This document shows, piece by piece, positions 1-10,912 of a stretch of 64,000 bases of DNA (position 1 is the stretch's first letter; the number at the start of each line of letters is the position of its first letter). Origin of the DNA: Apostichopus japonicus (lineage: Eukaryota; Echinodermata; Holothuroidea; Aspidochirotida; Stichopodidae). Position numbers and translations under genes: made by a program. Where the stretch lies: the NCBI RefSeq assembly GCF_037975245.1, contig NC_092564.1:23882484-23946483 (forward strand). Direction: 5' to 3'. Below the pieces are notes generated by a model. It made no database searches and was not told the origin of the DNA. It saw nothing but the letters and a program-made list of their open reading frames with translations.

Positions 1-858
1 ATAATCTGTTGTTTTCATAAATCTGATAACAGTACCAGGAAGCATTTGTTTAGCATCGTGTGTGAGCTACAGAACAGGAGAATGACCTCCAACAGCATCA
101 AATGTCTTATTTGAGACCATAAAAAATTATTTTCTTTAACACCTATTCCTGTCATGCTATTGCACATTGAGGCTTTGTGCTAACTTACAATCACATCAAT
201 GGCATTTAGCCTGTTGTTATAAAGAGTAACTTGTCAAAAACTTAAAGCATTACGACAATGTATCTCGAGCTTAAATGATCCTCGTTCATGGTCTGTTAAA
301 GACAGTTTTTAAGATAGAGATGAATTCTGTTGCCAAAGAATAATCCTTTGAAAATTCCTATGTATAAATAAGTCCATAGACTTATATCTTTAACTCAGGT
401 ATAACATGCCTAACTATAACTATACTATTAAATAATTTGGTTCGAATCTCACCACCTGTGAAGTATCTCATGGCCATTTCGTTCACAGTGGTGCCACTGT
501 ATGGAATGAGTTAGATAAAGATATTAAGAATGTTAAAATTTTACCGTCCTTTAAATACAAAGGACTTCTCATTTACTTAACGATCATTAAGATCAGTTTA
601 TTTGTTACTATTACCCTCTCTTCTCCAGTGTTTTTTCTCCTTCTCTTGTTCTGTTTTCTTTAAGCCCTCACCCATTCTTCTTAAATTGTACTAGGGGCGG
701 GGGGGGGGGAAGGGACTGCTTGTAAAAGCCTTTACTTCTTCAGACATCCTCTACTTCCTTGTAGGTATGTATATATGTATACCATGTTATGTACCATTTA
801 TAGTTACGTGGAAATCAAGTCAACCTCAAAAGTCCATTGCCTCTCAATACACTTTCAG
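1..858. other. Intron 5' of the first visible ALIX exon
   Basis: This stretch precedes an exon that begins mid-gene (the acceptor cag ends at 858), so it is the 3' part of an ALIX intron. It holds a LINE reverse-transcriptase remnant at about 436-600 and a G-rich run near 695-712. No other coding exon was recognised in it; the missing N-terminal Bro1 exons should lie to the left of the window. Confidence 0.7.
436..600 (+). mobile_element. LINE ORF2 C-terminal fragment
   Basis: One plus-strand frame reads ...HFVHSGATVWNELDKDIKN... and continues into KILPSFKYKG. This is the 'hSGA-x-VWNxLPxxIKN...SFKxxL' ending typical of non-LTR retrotransposon reverse-transcriptase polyproteins. The frame is closed by a TAA just upstream (near 430) and the match is short, so it is a dead 3' remnant sitting in an ALIX intron. 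The superfamily cannot be decided from this piece. Confidence 0.65.
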
Positions 859-1085
859 ACAAGATGAAAGACGCCATCATAAGTAAGGTTGCGTCGGCCG
901 CCTCGGACCTCTATACGGAAGCCCTGAACGCCATGCAGCTCGATGAAGTGTCGCTCAACCTACCAAAAGAGTGGGTGCCAATCGTAGCAGGAAAGCAGGC
1001 CCTGATGCACGCGTACTCTGAGTACCACCAAGCTCTGGTCTGCCGAAGCGGCAAGGAGTACGGCCAGGAAATAGCCCGTCTCGAT
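859..1085 (+). CDS. PDCD6IP: ALIX exon (Bro1 domain)
   Basis: Starts after cag at 856-858 in phase 2 (the first two bases complete an Asp codon) and ends before gtgagt. Encodes DKMKDAIIS...EYHQALVCR...GQEIARLD, matching the human Bro1 segment that contacts CHMP4. Confidence 0.93.
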
Positions 1086-4000
1086 GTGAGTATGAAACAA
1101 ATTCTCCTATTTCATTTTCATTGTTTTTGCCAGCAAAAGTATCTCTAAAAAAACAAAAAGATGAAAAGTGCAGCAAATCAATCACTCGTTGATTTGACTA
1201 ATTATCCTTGCCTTGGTACTTGAATGTAACAAATTAGACTGTAAGTTTTTGACCATTATCATTACAAATGTTTAGAAGCAGTCTCTTTTTATTCTCTACA
1301 TGATTTTTTCTTAATTTTCCAGCATGCAGTAAGCCTTCTACAAGCAGCTGAAACCAGAGGCGGTGGCCTGCTGAAGACCAAGCAGTTGGCCGGAAAATAT
1401 CACAAAGAGCTGACTGCGGCGAAGAAGGATAACGAGTTGATATACAGTGATATCGTCCCCGAAGTATCGAACTTGAAGTCCCCAGGGTCAGCTGTCATAG
1501 CTAAGATTTTAGATGTGCAGTCTCAAATGACGGAAAACTTTACAGGTAAAAAGTGTTCTTCATGGTTTATATGAAATTGTAAGTTGAGTTTGAAGTGGAC
1601 TAATCTATCACGTGCAGTGGTAATACTATTAAGCTAACATTGAAACTTAATCTCGGAGTGCCCATCCTGTGCATTTTGTTTGTAACCCCCTCGAGGGCCA
1701 CTGCATACTTAATTACTCCCTTTTCAACATTTTATGACAAAAAGTTTAGACAGGGTGAGCGTAGTGAATTTTGAACTTGCAAAAGAGTGACTTAAAAAGC
1801 ACAAAATTAGTTTGATCAGTAAAAACAAAAGCTCTTCTATCAGTCCAAGTCTTATTTCTTTACTAATTATTTTGTGAAATGACCCTTTTAAACAGCAGAG
1901 GTTCACTCAATGAAATTGACTGGACTATGTAGTCTCATACAGAGACCATTTGATCTGTTCCTCAGGTGACTTGCAAGACTTAATGGGAAACATTAGACTT
2001 TCATGATCTCAAATGACAATTTTAGAAAAGGCATTACAATGTTGACTAATGGTTTAGAAGGTCGTCCATGGGAACTCTGTTTTCTTATTTGGTGAAGAAG
2101 AGGGCATGCTTTGGTTAAGGTATTATAATTAACAAAACAATTGATTAACATCTCGGTCTGCTCTCTGGAGACGACTTCATCATCAATTTAGCCTTAAAGG
2201 AGTAATCCAGAGATGTTATTGGCGAATATCTTCAAAAACCTGGAATAGCTGTAGAAATAATTACCAGCACTCCGATGTCTCTTATTTTTGTGGGACTGCG
2301 ACATATCAAGACTAAGACTCTGCCTGAATTCATCCTCTAATAAGTCATCATTTGAAAAACCTTCATAACTCTCTTTGTATAAATTGGGATAGTGTCCACT
2401 ATGACAGAATTAAACCTGTGATGTCTTTTTTTATGGTGTCTTCTGTGCCATATTTGACTGTATACATGGATAACATATATATTGCAGATCCTGGGGACAA
2501 TGTTGTTTTGCTTCTGGTGCCCCACATCTGTGGACCAAATTACCTGAATCCATCAAGCTCCCTCCTTCTCTTTTGTGTCCTTCAAATAAACTCTGAAGAC
2601 TCATCTGTTTCTAGAACTCGACTACTTCAAATTGACTTTTTACCATTTGTTATCTCAATCTTTGTCTGTTAACTAACTTTGCCCTTTGTCACTGTTTGTT
2701 TCACTGCACCATGAGCGTCTTTGTGACGGATACAGCTCCAGTACAAATGTTCATCATCATTATTGCTATTATTATCATTAATATTTGTTTTGCCCTTTGT
2801 AGACCTCTTTGAAAAGCTGGTACCCCTCTCCATACATAATGCCATGGTTGCCTATGAGAACAGGAAAGCGGGCATCGTAAACCAAGAGGTTGGCAAACTA
2901 CGAGAGAGCACACAGTTGTTGAATACGTAAGTCAGGAACAGGACTATACTTAATGTGTGAAAAGCAGGCATATGTTGTTATTTTAAATAATGTTATGTAA
3001 TAATGTAATATGTTATAGTATGTTATGTTATAGTATGTTACGTTATAGTATGTTATGTTTATAGTATTTTGTGTTATATGTTACATATGTTACATATACT
3101 TATAGAAGCCAGTTGTTTTGGAAATCAGTCATATGTTGTTATGTTAAAGTCTGTCATGTTATAATGTCATATGTTATAGTATGTTATGTTATAGTATGTT
3201 ACGTTATAGTATGTTAGTTTATAGTATTTTGTGTTATATGTTACATATGTTACATATACTTATAGAAGCCAGTTGTTTTGGAAAGCAGTCATATGTTGTT
3301 ATGTTAAAGTCTGTCATGTTATAATGTCATATGTTATAGTATGTTATGTTATAGTATGTTACGTTATAGTATGTTATGTTTATAGTATTTTGTGTTATAT
3401 GTTACATATGTTACAAATACTTATAGAAGCCAGTTGTTTTGGAAAGCAGTCATATGTTGTTATGTTAAAGTCTGTCATGTTATAATGTCATATGTTATAG
3501 TATGTTATGTTATAGTATGTTACGTTATAGTATGTTATGTTTATAGTATTTTGTGTTATATGTTACATATAGTTACAGAAGCCAGTTGTTTTGGAAAGCA
3601 GTGATATGTTGTTATGTTAAAGTCTGTCATGTTATAATGTCATATGTTATAGTATGTTATGTTATACAGTAGTATGTGATGTTATAGTAGGTTATGTTGA
3701 TAGTATTTTGTGTTATATGTTACATATTGCTGATATTATACTCAGGACATAACATATGCTGTACATGCAGGAAACATTAAAACACAGTGCAGTATAATAT
3801 TGTAGTCATATATTTTTGTACACATAACACAAATACTAAAATCGCCTATGCCATAGACCAAAGACTGACTGCATCTTCATAGAAAAATCTTTCAAAGTGA
3901 CTCGATATGCCCAAAAAGACATTTCTACCATTTTTTTGCCCCTTCTTTTTTGCTTTGAAGTATTTTACTTGCTTCTGTAAATCTTCTATCACCTTAGGAG

Positions 4001-7000
4001 GTGCAATGTGTATTTGGAAATTGAAATTTTTTTTTCTCCTGATCCAAATCATTTGAAAGGTATTTTAATATTGTTTCTTCTGTTGTATTTTTGTATGTGT
4101 CACATACTTTGTTGCTGTCTACTAGTAGAAAATGAAGAAGGAGCCACTGTAGCCCAGTCATTTGGAAATAGTTGTAAAACATTGTTTCTCTTCATCCAGC
4201 TCACCACAAGGTGCTCTCAATATTTGTAATGATATTTTGTTGTATTTTTCATATAGCGTGCTTGCTTCACTAAACCTCCCAGCAGCCGTGGAAGATTTAG
4301 GAGGGGACACCATTCCTCAATCGGTCATCGAAAAATCTCAACAGTTGCAAGAGAGTGGAGGACGGGTATCCATTGATAAACTCTTCAGTGAACTCCCAGA
4401 ACTCCTGGAGAGAAACAGAGCAATACTTTCAGAGGTATGGCTAGTGAAGGGCGTAGCAAATATCTTTCATGGAGGGTAACCAAAGGCATAAACAGTTCTG
4501 CTTTGGACTCTTTTGAATTTTAGGGAAAGATCTCGTTTGATATGTCTTTGCTGGTATATACCTGCTGGTTAGCACTGATCAAAAGTTGCTTGATCTTTAG
4601 TTTGATTAGTCGTGATGTTGTTCAATGGGAAGAAAGTTAAACAGTCTTCTTAGAACTTAGGTTATCAAGAGTGGTTTAATGGACATTACTTTTCTCTACA
4701 TTTTTACGCCATCTTCACTTTCCAAATTTTGTTGCACCATCCATTGACCTCCATCAGGGATAGTGTTGTGAATCCCCCTCTAATTTTCCTCTCCCTTCAT
4801 TCCCACCAACCTTACATCCCATACTCATATTTCATCCGCACCCATCCTTCATCCCCCACCCATTCTTCATCCCCACCCATTCTTCATCCCCACCCATCCT
4901 TCATCCCCCACCCATACTTCATCCCCCACCCATCATTCATCCTCCACACATCATTCGTCCCCACCCATCCTTCATCCTCACCCATCCTATTTCCCCACCC
5001 ACCTTTCATCCCCACCCACCCTTATTCCCCACCCATCTTTTATCCCCCACCCACCCTTCATCCCCACCCACCCTTCATCCCCACCCATCCTTCATCCCCC
5101 ACCCACCCTTCATCCCCCACCCACCCTTCATCCCACACTCACCCTTCCTTTGACTATACTGCTGCCTATGTATGGTTCGTCCAGAATTATTAACTTGTTT
5201 GGTTTGGTTTATCAGTGTTATATGTATATATTTTTCTTACACTGTGGAGGTGAAATAGTTCTTATAAGAACCACTTCCAAGATTTGGACAAACTTTCCAT
5301 TGACCAGTAGTTAATTTTTTTCACTTTTTCTTCCCCTGTATGGTAAACCAGGCAATGAAGGACCTTGACAACGAAGCTACGGCCGATCGAGAAATGAAGG
5401 AAAAATTCAAGGAGAAATGGTCTCGAACCCCGTCAGAAAAACTCACGGCTGCTATCAGGTCGGAGGGCAACAAGTACAAGCAGATCCTAGACAATGCTAT
5501 TCAGGCTGATCATGTGGTGAAGGAGAAATATAACGCTAACAGAGAATACATAGACATCCTATCAAAGTCAACGGTAAGCCTCAGATATTTGTTGATATAT
5601 CGGACCGGAACGTGACAGAACTGTTCTTCTCTATAAACAGATAATATAGAAAGACGTTATATAAAAGTCAATGGTCGGTTACAAATATTAGATACTTGTC
5701 ATATACGTTGTACGCTGTGGTACGATACACCGGTGCTATTGATGACAGTGGTGGGGCATTATAAGCATTGAAAGGTAACATCTGGGAGGTAAATAAAAGA
5801 TGGGTTTTTGCATCCAGGGTAAAACCCAAAGATTCTCCACTGTGAAATGGTCGTACAAATTGTCAAAAAAAACATACAAAAACGAGCCTCAACTGTAAAC
5901 TGGTTAGCCAACTGAGGTGATGTGTAAGTTAATTGTAAGCCATTCCATTTCACCCTTATGCTGCTGCTTATCGTTGTAAGGTTCATCTGCCTTCACAGAG
6001 ATCTCATCAAAGTCAACGGCAAGTCACAAATTTAATATATTTGATATATTCTGGACCGTGTTGTGACAGAAATGTTCTATAGTAACAGGAGGCAAAATGG
6101 AGATCCCATGAAAATCAATGGCAAAAATTTAGTATAATTCATGTTTATTTGACAGTGTTTGGAAATGTGAGGAACATAGCTAGCTAAAGAGAATATGCGG
6201 AAGTTATTTAAAGTGAATGTTTAATCAAAACGGTCATGTCGTTGATGTACCTCTGTCCATGTTGTCAAGAAGACATATGTTAATAACAGAGAATACAATG
6301 AATCACCAATGGCTGGTTAAAGTTTTCATGTTGTCTGATTCATGTGAAAGTGTTGGTAAGAGGAAGTATTTCATGAGAACAGAAAATATAATGTTTATTT
6401 CAATGTAACATGTGTTGAAATCGACTATATACTTTTGCAAGCGACACTTTTTGTTAACTTTAAAAAGTAAACTTGAAAAATGTTGACATAACATGATATA
6501 ATCACACAACAGGAAATTGTAACATGTTGTTTTAGTATGTTGAAGAAAGTACTTAACACAAATTGTAAATGAACAATAAATAGACCATTCAATGTATATT
6601 TCCCATAAAATGATCAAGTTTCTGTATACCATATATCAGAAACATTTTGAAGCTGTTAAATCAGGAGCTTTAACCAATGAGTAACGGACTAGAGTATATC
6701 CTATCAGATATAAATAGTCAAATATGTTGTAAGTTTAAAGTTGAGACTTCACATTGCCTCTTAAGAAGTCCAAATGACACAGTCTATTTCCATGATGCTA
6801 AAACATCTCTTTAGGTAGTAACAGTCCATCCGCTGGCCATAACATATTTCACAATGAGATCGTTCCCTCTCAAAAACTTTCGTTTCCCAGAAGATTGTAA
6901 AATCGTTATCGACAGAACTACCTGCCAACGACTGCCGAGTATAATATAAAGAAACACTTCTCTGATAGAAAATTAAAAGAATATGTATTGAGATAGTGCG

Positions 7001-10000
7001 AAATGTATATTAAAGACTTGAATTATCCCACACCTCCCATCAGGACGAGATAGCCGCCTCTCTGCCCCCGGCTTCAGCCGCATCAGCCCTCAAGGATAGC
7101 ACGGTGGTAGGAGAACTGAGAGAACATCTCAGTAAGGTAGACGCAATCAAGAATGAAAGGGAGGTCACAGAGAAATTGATCAAGACCGCCTCATCCGACG
7201 TCCGTAAGTTGGTCTCTTACCCCCATCCCTCTCGATTTCATCCAGTAGTCCGCTTCTCGAGAAACGAAACTGGGTCCAAAATTGATTCCAAACGAGTTTT
7301 CATTTTGGGATTTGTCGTCTCTTCCAGACTTCCATTTTATAGATTAACTTTAATACTTAACGGCAGCGTTTCAGAGTTTTTTTTATAGTTTTTAATCCTT
7401 TACAATTCCCCCTCCGAAAATCTCATTAAATGCAGTTGAGGGGTAAGGATTTGTTTGGGGGGGCAGGGAGTTGGGGAGGGATTGAATTGAGATTTATTGT
7501 GTGTATTCCATGGATTTTTCAATTTCTAAATTTGTTTGGGCCACTGAACAAAATTTATGACACTTCAATATTTCATCATTTTTTTTTTTTTTTTCAGAGG
7601 TGAGATTCCTGTCTTCTCTAAGTTCAGGCGGAGCAGTAGACGAAGAAAAGATATCGAATGAAGATTTAGATCAACTCTTTAACGGTCTGATTCAGCAGGT
7701 TCAAGAGAGCATTAAGAGGCAGGAGCTTCTTCTCAATAACATTCAGGTAGGTTTTCCAATTATCTGAGTGAACCAAGTCACTTTAATACTTTACCATTAA
7801 ACATACAGTTATCCTGATCGACCAAGCCATGGACAAACCTTAGTAGGTTAAGCTTCATAGGAATTGTGCGGTCGCGGACAGTGTCTGACGTCCTTCGTGG
7901 ATAATATGCAGTGAAAAGGTGTCAATTATCCCAGTGAACCAACCATGGAGTATCCTCGAAGTAGGAAGATTCCTGTTTCTCAAGCATGAGCTTTTTTCCA
8001 CAAATTCGTGGAATATCCGTGATTTCTTTTCTACCTTGGGGACAAAAACTATTATCCTAACACACTGTAGCATACGCAAACTGGAAACGTTTTGCAAAGT
8101 TCCGTGATTTTTTTTTCACCCCAGGCTCATCCCTGATTTCTGATGTAGTCTCAACATGCTAAAAGTAGGGCTCCGCCCCCTCTAGCAAATCTACAAATCA
8201 ATAACGCCGACAACGTTTTTTCAGTGATTGCATGAACTTCAAAAATGTGTTCGAGTATTCCCGTAAATGAAAACATCCAATCTACAAGGTATGACAAGGA
8301 GACGACGAATGTTTCATGATTTATTCCTACTGTAGGGAAGAGCAAACCTATTTAAAAATGCATAAAATGTCTTTATTTGACAGTGTTAGCCATCAATAGG
8401 TAACCCTCTTTGAAAGTAATTATCTTGACCAGAATGGCCATTAACCATTGTTTTTTGTATCCTTGATTTTGTCCTCTCCAGGATGCAAACACCAGATTCT
8501 GTAATGCCAAGAGTACGAACGTGAGCGGACAGGCGAGAGAGGAGATGTTGAGGAATCTGGCCGGGGCTTTCGATGTCTACATGGAACTTACAGGAAACCT
8601 CAAAGAAGGAACAAAGGTCTTTACTGTTCTTTATAAATATGTTGAATATTAGTACGTCTGTACCCTAAGTGATATGTTAATGGGAGTCTGTGACAACCGG
8701 CTTCAATTATTAGACTTACTTTGCATGGCGCTGCCATTTCCACTCTCATTAATCACCCTTATTTGTCCCAACTGGCTCCACATTATTTGTAGTGACTGTT
8801 GTGCAAATCTTCCTGATGGTGGTGAACAATGGGTTATCAGTCGTTAAAGATAGTCTGAAATTACGATCTCAAGTGTATGCAATGCAGACAAGTGTTGTAT
8901 ACTTGTGACTCTTAGCCCAGTGTGCCACACTGTGGAAGTACCATTAAGTTACACTAGTTACACTAGTCTAAGTTACACTTGTGTTGAATACATGTGACTC
9001 CCTAGCCCAGTGTGCCACACTGTGGGACCTCTATTAAGTTACACTAGTCTTGTATACATGTGACTCCCTAGTCCAGTGTGCCACACTGTTGGACTACCAT
9101 TAAGTTACACTAGTGTTAACAGCTTCACTTTCACGTTACTTCGAAGCCAGCTCAAATCTTATATACTGTGAATTAAAGTCATTATAAGTCAAACTTTGAA
9201 GAGCAGTACACAATTGCAACCCAAGTTTATCGACTTATGTGTTCATCTTTAATTATAAACGCATAGGCTGACTGAGTGTGGTTTAGAGTTAACAGAAATT
9301 ACACAAGTACTTCAAGAAAGTCTATGGTACCATACCAATTCCATTATGTACGAAAATACATATGTACACACACCCATATGTGTGTGTTTGTATGTATGTG
9401 TGCGTGTTTGTATGTATTTTGTTTATGTAAGATTGTGTGCATGTATGTACATATGTATGTGTATATATCTAAGTCCATTCAAGTCACCATCTAAGTCTTC
9501 CCTTCTCTTCGCCCTCAGTTCTACAATGACCTGACTCAGCTCCTAGTTAGGTTCCAGAGCAAAGTCTCTGATTTCTGCTTTGCTCGAAAGACCGAGAAGG
9601 AGGAGCTGCTCCGTGATCTGACTGCAGCAGCTGCCAGTATGTCCAGCAATCCAGCACCAGCCGCCCCTGCTCACCATCAAGGTTGGTAACCATGGTTATG
9701 ATTAAAGGTTATTATGACAGTGTGTGAGGGTTGTTGGTTTATAGTATAGTAAACAGTTTTCCAATTAAATTTATATTGCGCCTTGAGCAACCCGCAGGGC
9801 GGATATGTGCGCATTATAAATTGCTATTGTTGTTATTTTTATTATTATTACTACTAATATTATTAATATCATTATTATTGTTATTATTATTACTAATAAT
9901 ATTATTAATATTATTATGATATCATTATTATTAATACAATTATTAACAGTTGTTTTGCGTTTGTTGGGTAAGGCCTCTTATCCAGGTCATCAACTTTGCC

Positions 10001-10912
10001 ACAATGATTTGGATTTACTGTCTGAATAAAATATTCTGTTTTTCACAAAGAAAGACTAACGAAAAAAACGTTGCGCAGAGTGCCTATCTACTACAGAAAG
10101 CCTGTGAGATGCCCTTTGTTCTGTCTAATGCTGCTCTATTCATGATTGAACATTCCAATTAAATTGATCTTTCCATCCATTCAGTTCATTCCTGTTCCCT
10201 CTCTCTCTCCATTTTTAGTCTGTTTCCATTCTAGTTCTGCCTCTGAAGAGCCCCGCAAGGATTGAAAAATATCCAGGTCCTGTATGTAGTATACATAGCT
10301 TATAGTTTTGTTAGAGTATGCACCGACATCAGTAATATTTCTACAATATTCTCATAGCTGATTTACCAATGACTGGCCTTAGTTGTATATTAGGCTTTCA
10401 GCATGACAGTTGATCTTGGTGAAGTGAGTATATGGTTATTACCTTGTTCATTTCCATGGACAAGTCCACATGATCCACAAAGCCATGATTAATGGACTTT
10501 CTACATATCTCCATCACTTTCCACAGATAAACCTATCCCTGCTGCTCGCGGAACAGCAGCTTCCAACTCTCAACCTCCGGCCCGCCCTCCTCCTCCGAGT
10601 CGGGCACCTCCCCGCCCTGCAACAGCTCCGCCTCCAACTGTTCCTCCTACAACAGCTCCTCAACCGTACCAGGTGCAACCTCCACCACAGGCTCCGGGAC
10701 AGTACGCTCCCTACCAACCGATGCCCACCTATGCCCCCTATGGGGGGTATGCTCCTATGCCTCAAACGTACCAACAGTACCCTGGATACCAGCAACCGCC
10801 TCAACAGCCTCCCCAGGGCTATAATCCCTACCCACAACAGCCCCCACAGCAGCAGTATCCGTACACCCCAGCAGGTTATCCCAACCCCTACCAACAACCC
10901 CCACCACGTTAA
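859..10912 (+). CDS. PDCD6IP: ALIX / programmed cell death 6-interacting protein (3' ten coding exons)
   Basis: ESCRT-associated adaptor acting in multivesicular body sorting, cytokinesis and membrane repair. Coding segments: 859-1085, 1323-1545, 2803-2926, 4257-4434, 5352-5573, 7044-7203, 7598-7746, 8482-8616, 9519-9681, 10527-10912. They join in frame to 654 residues ending at TAA; human ALIX has 868, and the visible part starts at the equivalent of human Asp206. Order: C-terminal half of the Bro1 domain (DKMKDAIIS, human Ile212 equivalent kept, Leu216 replaced by Val; IYSD carries the Tyr319 equivalent), V domain ([13 protein letters not shown] to the FYNDLTQ exon, with the Phe676 equivalent that binds LYPXnL ligands), then a Pro/Gln/Tyr-rich tail. 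The PSAP motif that binds TSG101 in vertebrates is not seen. Partial at the left edge only; no frameshifts. Confidence 0.95.
1323..1545 (+). CDS. PDCD6IP: ALIX exon (Bro1 domain)
   Basis: Acceptor ttttccag, donor gtaaaa, phases 0 to 1. Encodes [15 protein letters not shown]...[14 protein letters not shown]..., matching human AAAKKDNDFIYHD. The tyrosine equals human Tyr319. Confidence 0.93.
2803..2926 (+). CDS. PDCD6IP: ALIX exon (Bro1 end)
   Basis: Acceptor cctttgtag, donor gtaagt, phases 1 to 2. Encodes [19 protein letters not shown]..., like human DLFEKMVPVSVQQSLAAY. Confidence 0.93.
2940..3735. repeat. ~160-bp tandem repeat in ALIX intron
   Basis: About five imperfect copies of a unit of roughly 152-161 bp. 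The landmark gaagccagttgttttggaaa recurs near 3105, 3265, 3426 and 3578. Each unit itself holds short atgttatagt repeats, so it is a repeat of repeats. Long plus-strand open frames here are products of the tandem structure, not genes. Confidence 0.9.
4257..4434 (+). CDS. PDCD6IP: ALIX exon (Bro1/V junction)
   Basis: Acceptor catatag, donor gtatgg, phases 2 to 0. Encodes [20 protein letters not shown] and ...[14 protein letters not shown], very close to human [20 protein letters not shown]. Confidence 0.94.
4820..5150. repeat. C-rich minisatellite (cccaccca-ccttcatc units)
   Basis: Repeated 15-30 bp units of the form cacccatccttcatcccc fill this part of an ALIX intron. The 154-residue His/Pro/Ser frame over it is repeat translation only. 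Confidence 0.9.
5352..5573 (+). CDS. PDCD6IP: ALIX exon (V domain)
   Basis: Acceptor aaaccag, donor gtaagc, phases 0 to 0. Encodes [20 protein letters not shown]...RTPSEKL... and ...[10 protein letters not shown], matching human EEEATDNDLRAKFKERWQRT. Confidence 0.94.
5995..6140 (+). repeat. Decayed intronic copy of an ALIX exon end plus splice-donor region
   Basis: The bases near 6003-6025 (catcaaagtcaacggcaagtc) mirror the exon end and donor at about 5557-5580 (tatcaaagtcaacggtaagcc). The similarity continues downstream through a ggaccg...gtgacagaa...tgttct block. In the copy the donor GT is GC. Weaker echoes occur at 5650-5690 and 6090-6140. The array appears to be an old duplication of the exon-intron border. 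Confidence 0.6.
7044..7203 (+). CDS. PDCD6IP: ALIX exon (V domain)
   Basis: Acceptor tcccatcag, donor gtaagt, phases 0 to 1. Encodes [20 protein letters not shown]... and ...[17 protein letters not shown], matching the human PELNAAIPSANPAKT region. Confidence 0.92.
7598..7746 (+). CDS. PDCD6IP: ALIX exon (V domain)
   Basis: Follows a long T tract and cag; donor gtaggt; phases 1 to 0. Encodes [20 protein letters not shown]...[17 protein letters not shown], like human TKVQESLKKQEGLLKNIQ. Confidence 0.93.
8482..8616 (+). CDS. PDCD6IP: ALIX exon (V domain)
   Basis: Acceptor tctccag; the donor gtcttt is weak; phase 0 on both sides. Encodes [10 protein letters not shown]...[18 protein letters not shown]...LKEGTK, matching human REEVLKNLATAYDNFVEL. 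Confidence 0.9.
8888..9120. repeat. Tandem repeat (three units)
   Basis: The block agcccagtgtgccacactgt recurs near 8914, 9005 and 9071, each followed by attaagttacactagt. Spacings are uneven, about 91 and 66 bp. It lies in an ALIX intron. Confidence 0.8.
9366..9470. repeat. TATG/TGTG low-complexity tract
   Basis: Alternating tatgtatgtgtg-type simple sequence in the ALIX intron. Short open frames rich in Cys, Val and Tyr here reflect the repeat. Confidence 0.75.
9519..9681 (+). CDS. PDCD6IP: ALIX exon (end of V domain)
   Basis: Acceptor gccctcag, donor gttggt, phases 0 to 1. Encodes [20 protein letters not shown] and [14 protein letters not shown], matching human FYNELTEILVRFQNK. The first Phe is the Phe676 equivalent of the LYPXnL-binding site. 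After the helix the human PSAP position reads [12 protein letters not shown]. Confidence 0.94.
9775..9945 (+). mobile_element. SINE-like 3' tail with ATT microsatellite
   Basis: The segment tattgcgccttgagcaaccc... gcgcattataaattgctatt runs directly into a long att/aat microsatellite. Many invertebrate tRNA-SINEs and their partner LINEs end with such a 'gcgc...ataaat(att)n' tail. No A or B box was found upstream, so this is a 5'-truncated copy at best. Confidence 0.45.
10527..10912 (+). CDS. PDCD6IP: ALIX terminal exon (proline-rich tail) and stop
   Basis: Acceptor ttccacag, phase 1 in, TAA at 10910-10912. Encodes [13 protein letters not shown], then [15 protein letters not shown] (human has [11 protein letters not shown]) and a Tyr/Pro/Gln tail ([21 protein letters not shown]) ending PYQQPPPR. 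There are no splice donors worth considering after it. Confidence 0.94.

Noticed and set aside
437-452. B-box-like ggttcgaatctcacc, possible tRNA
   Set aside because: No A box or cloverleaf partner upstream; it lies at the start of the LINE remnant.
3231-3604. Two overlapping Tyr/Val/Cys-rich frames with near-identical sequence
   Set aside because: The same tandem repeat read in frame; identical peptides arise from adjacent units.
4729-5193. 154-codon His/Pro/Ser-rich frame
   Set aside because: Translation of a C-rich minisatellite inside an ALIX intron.
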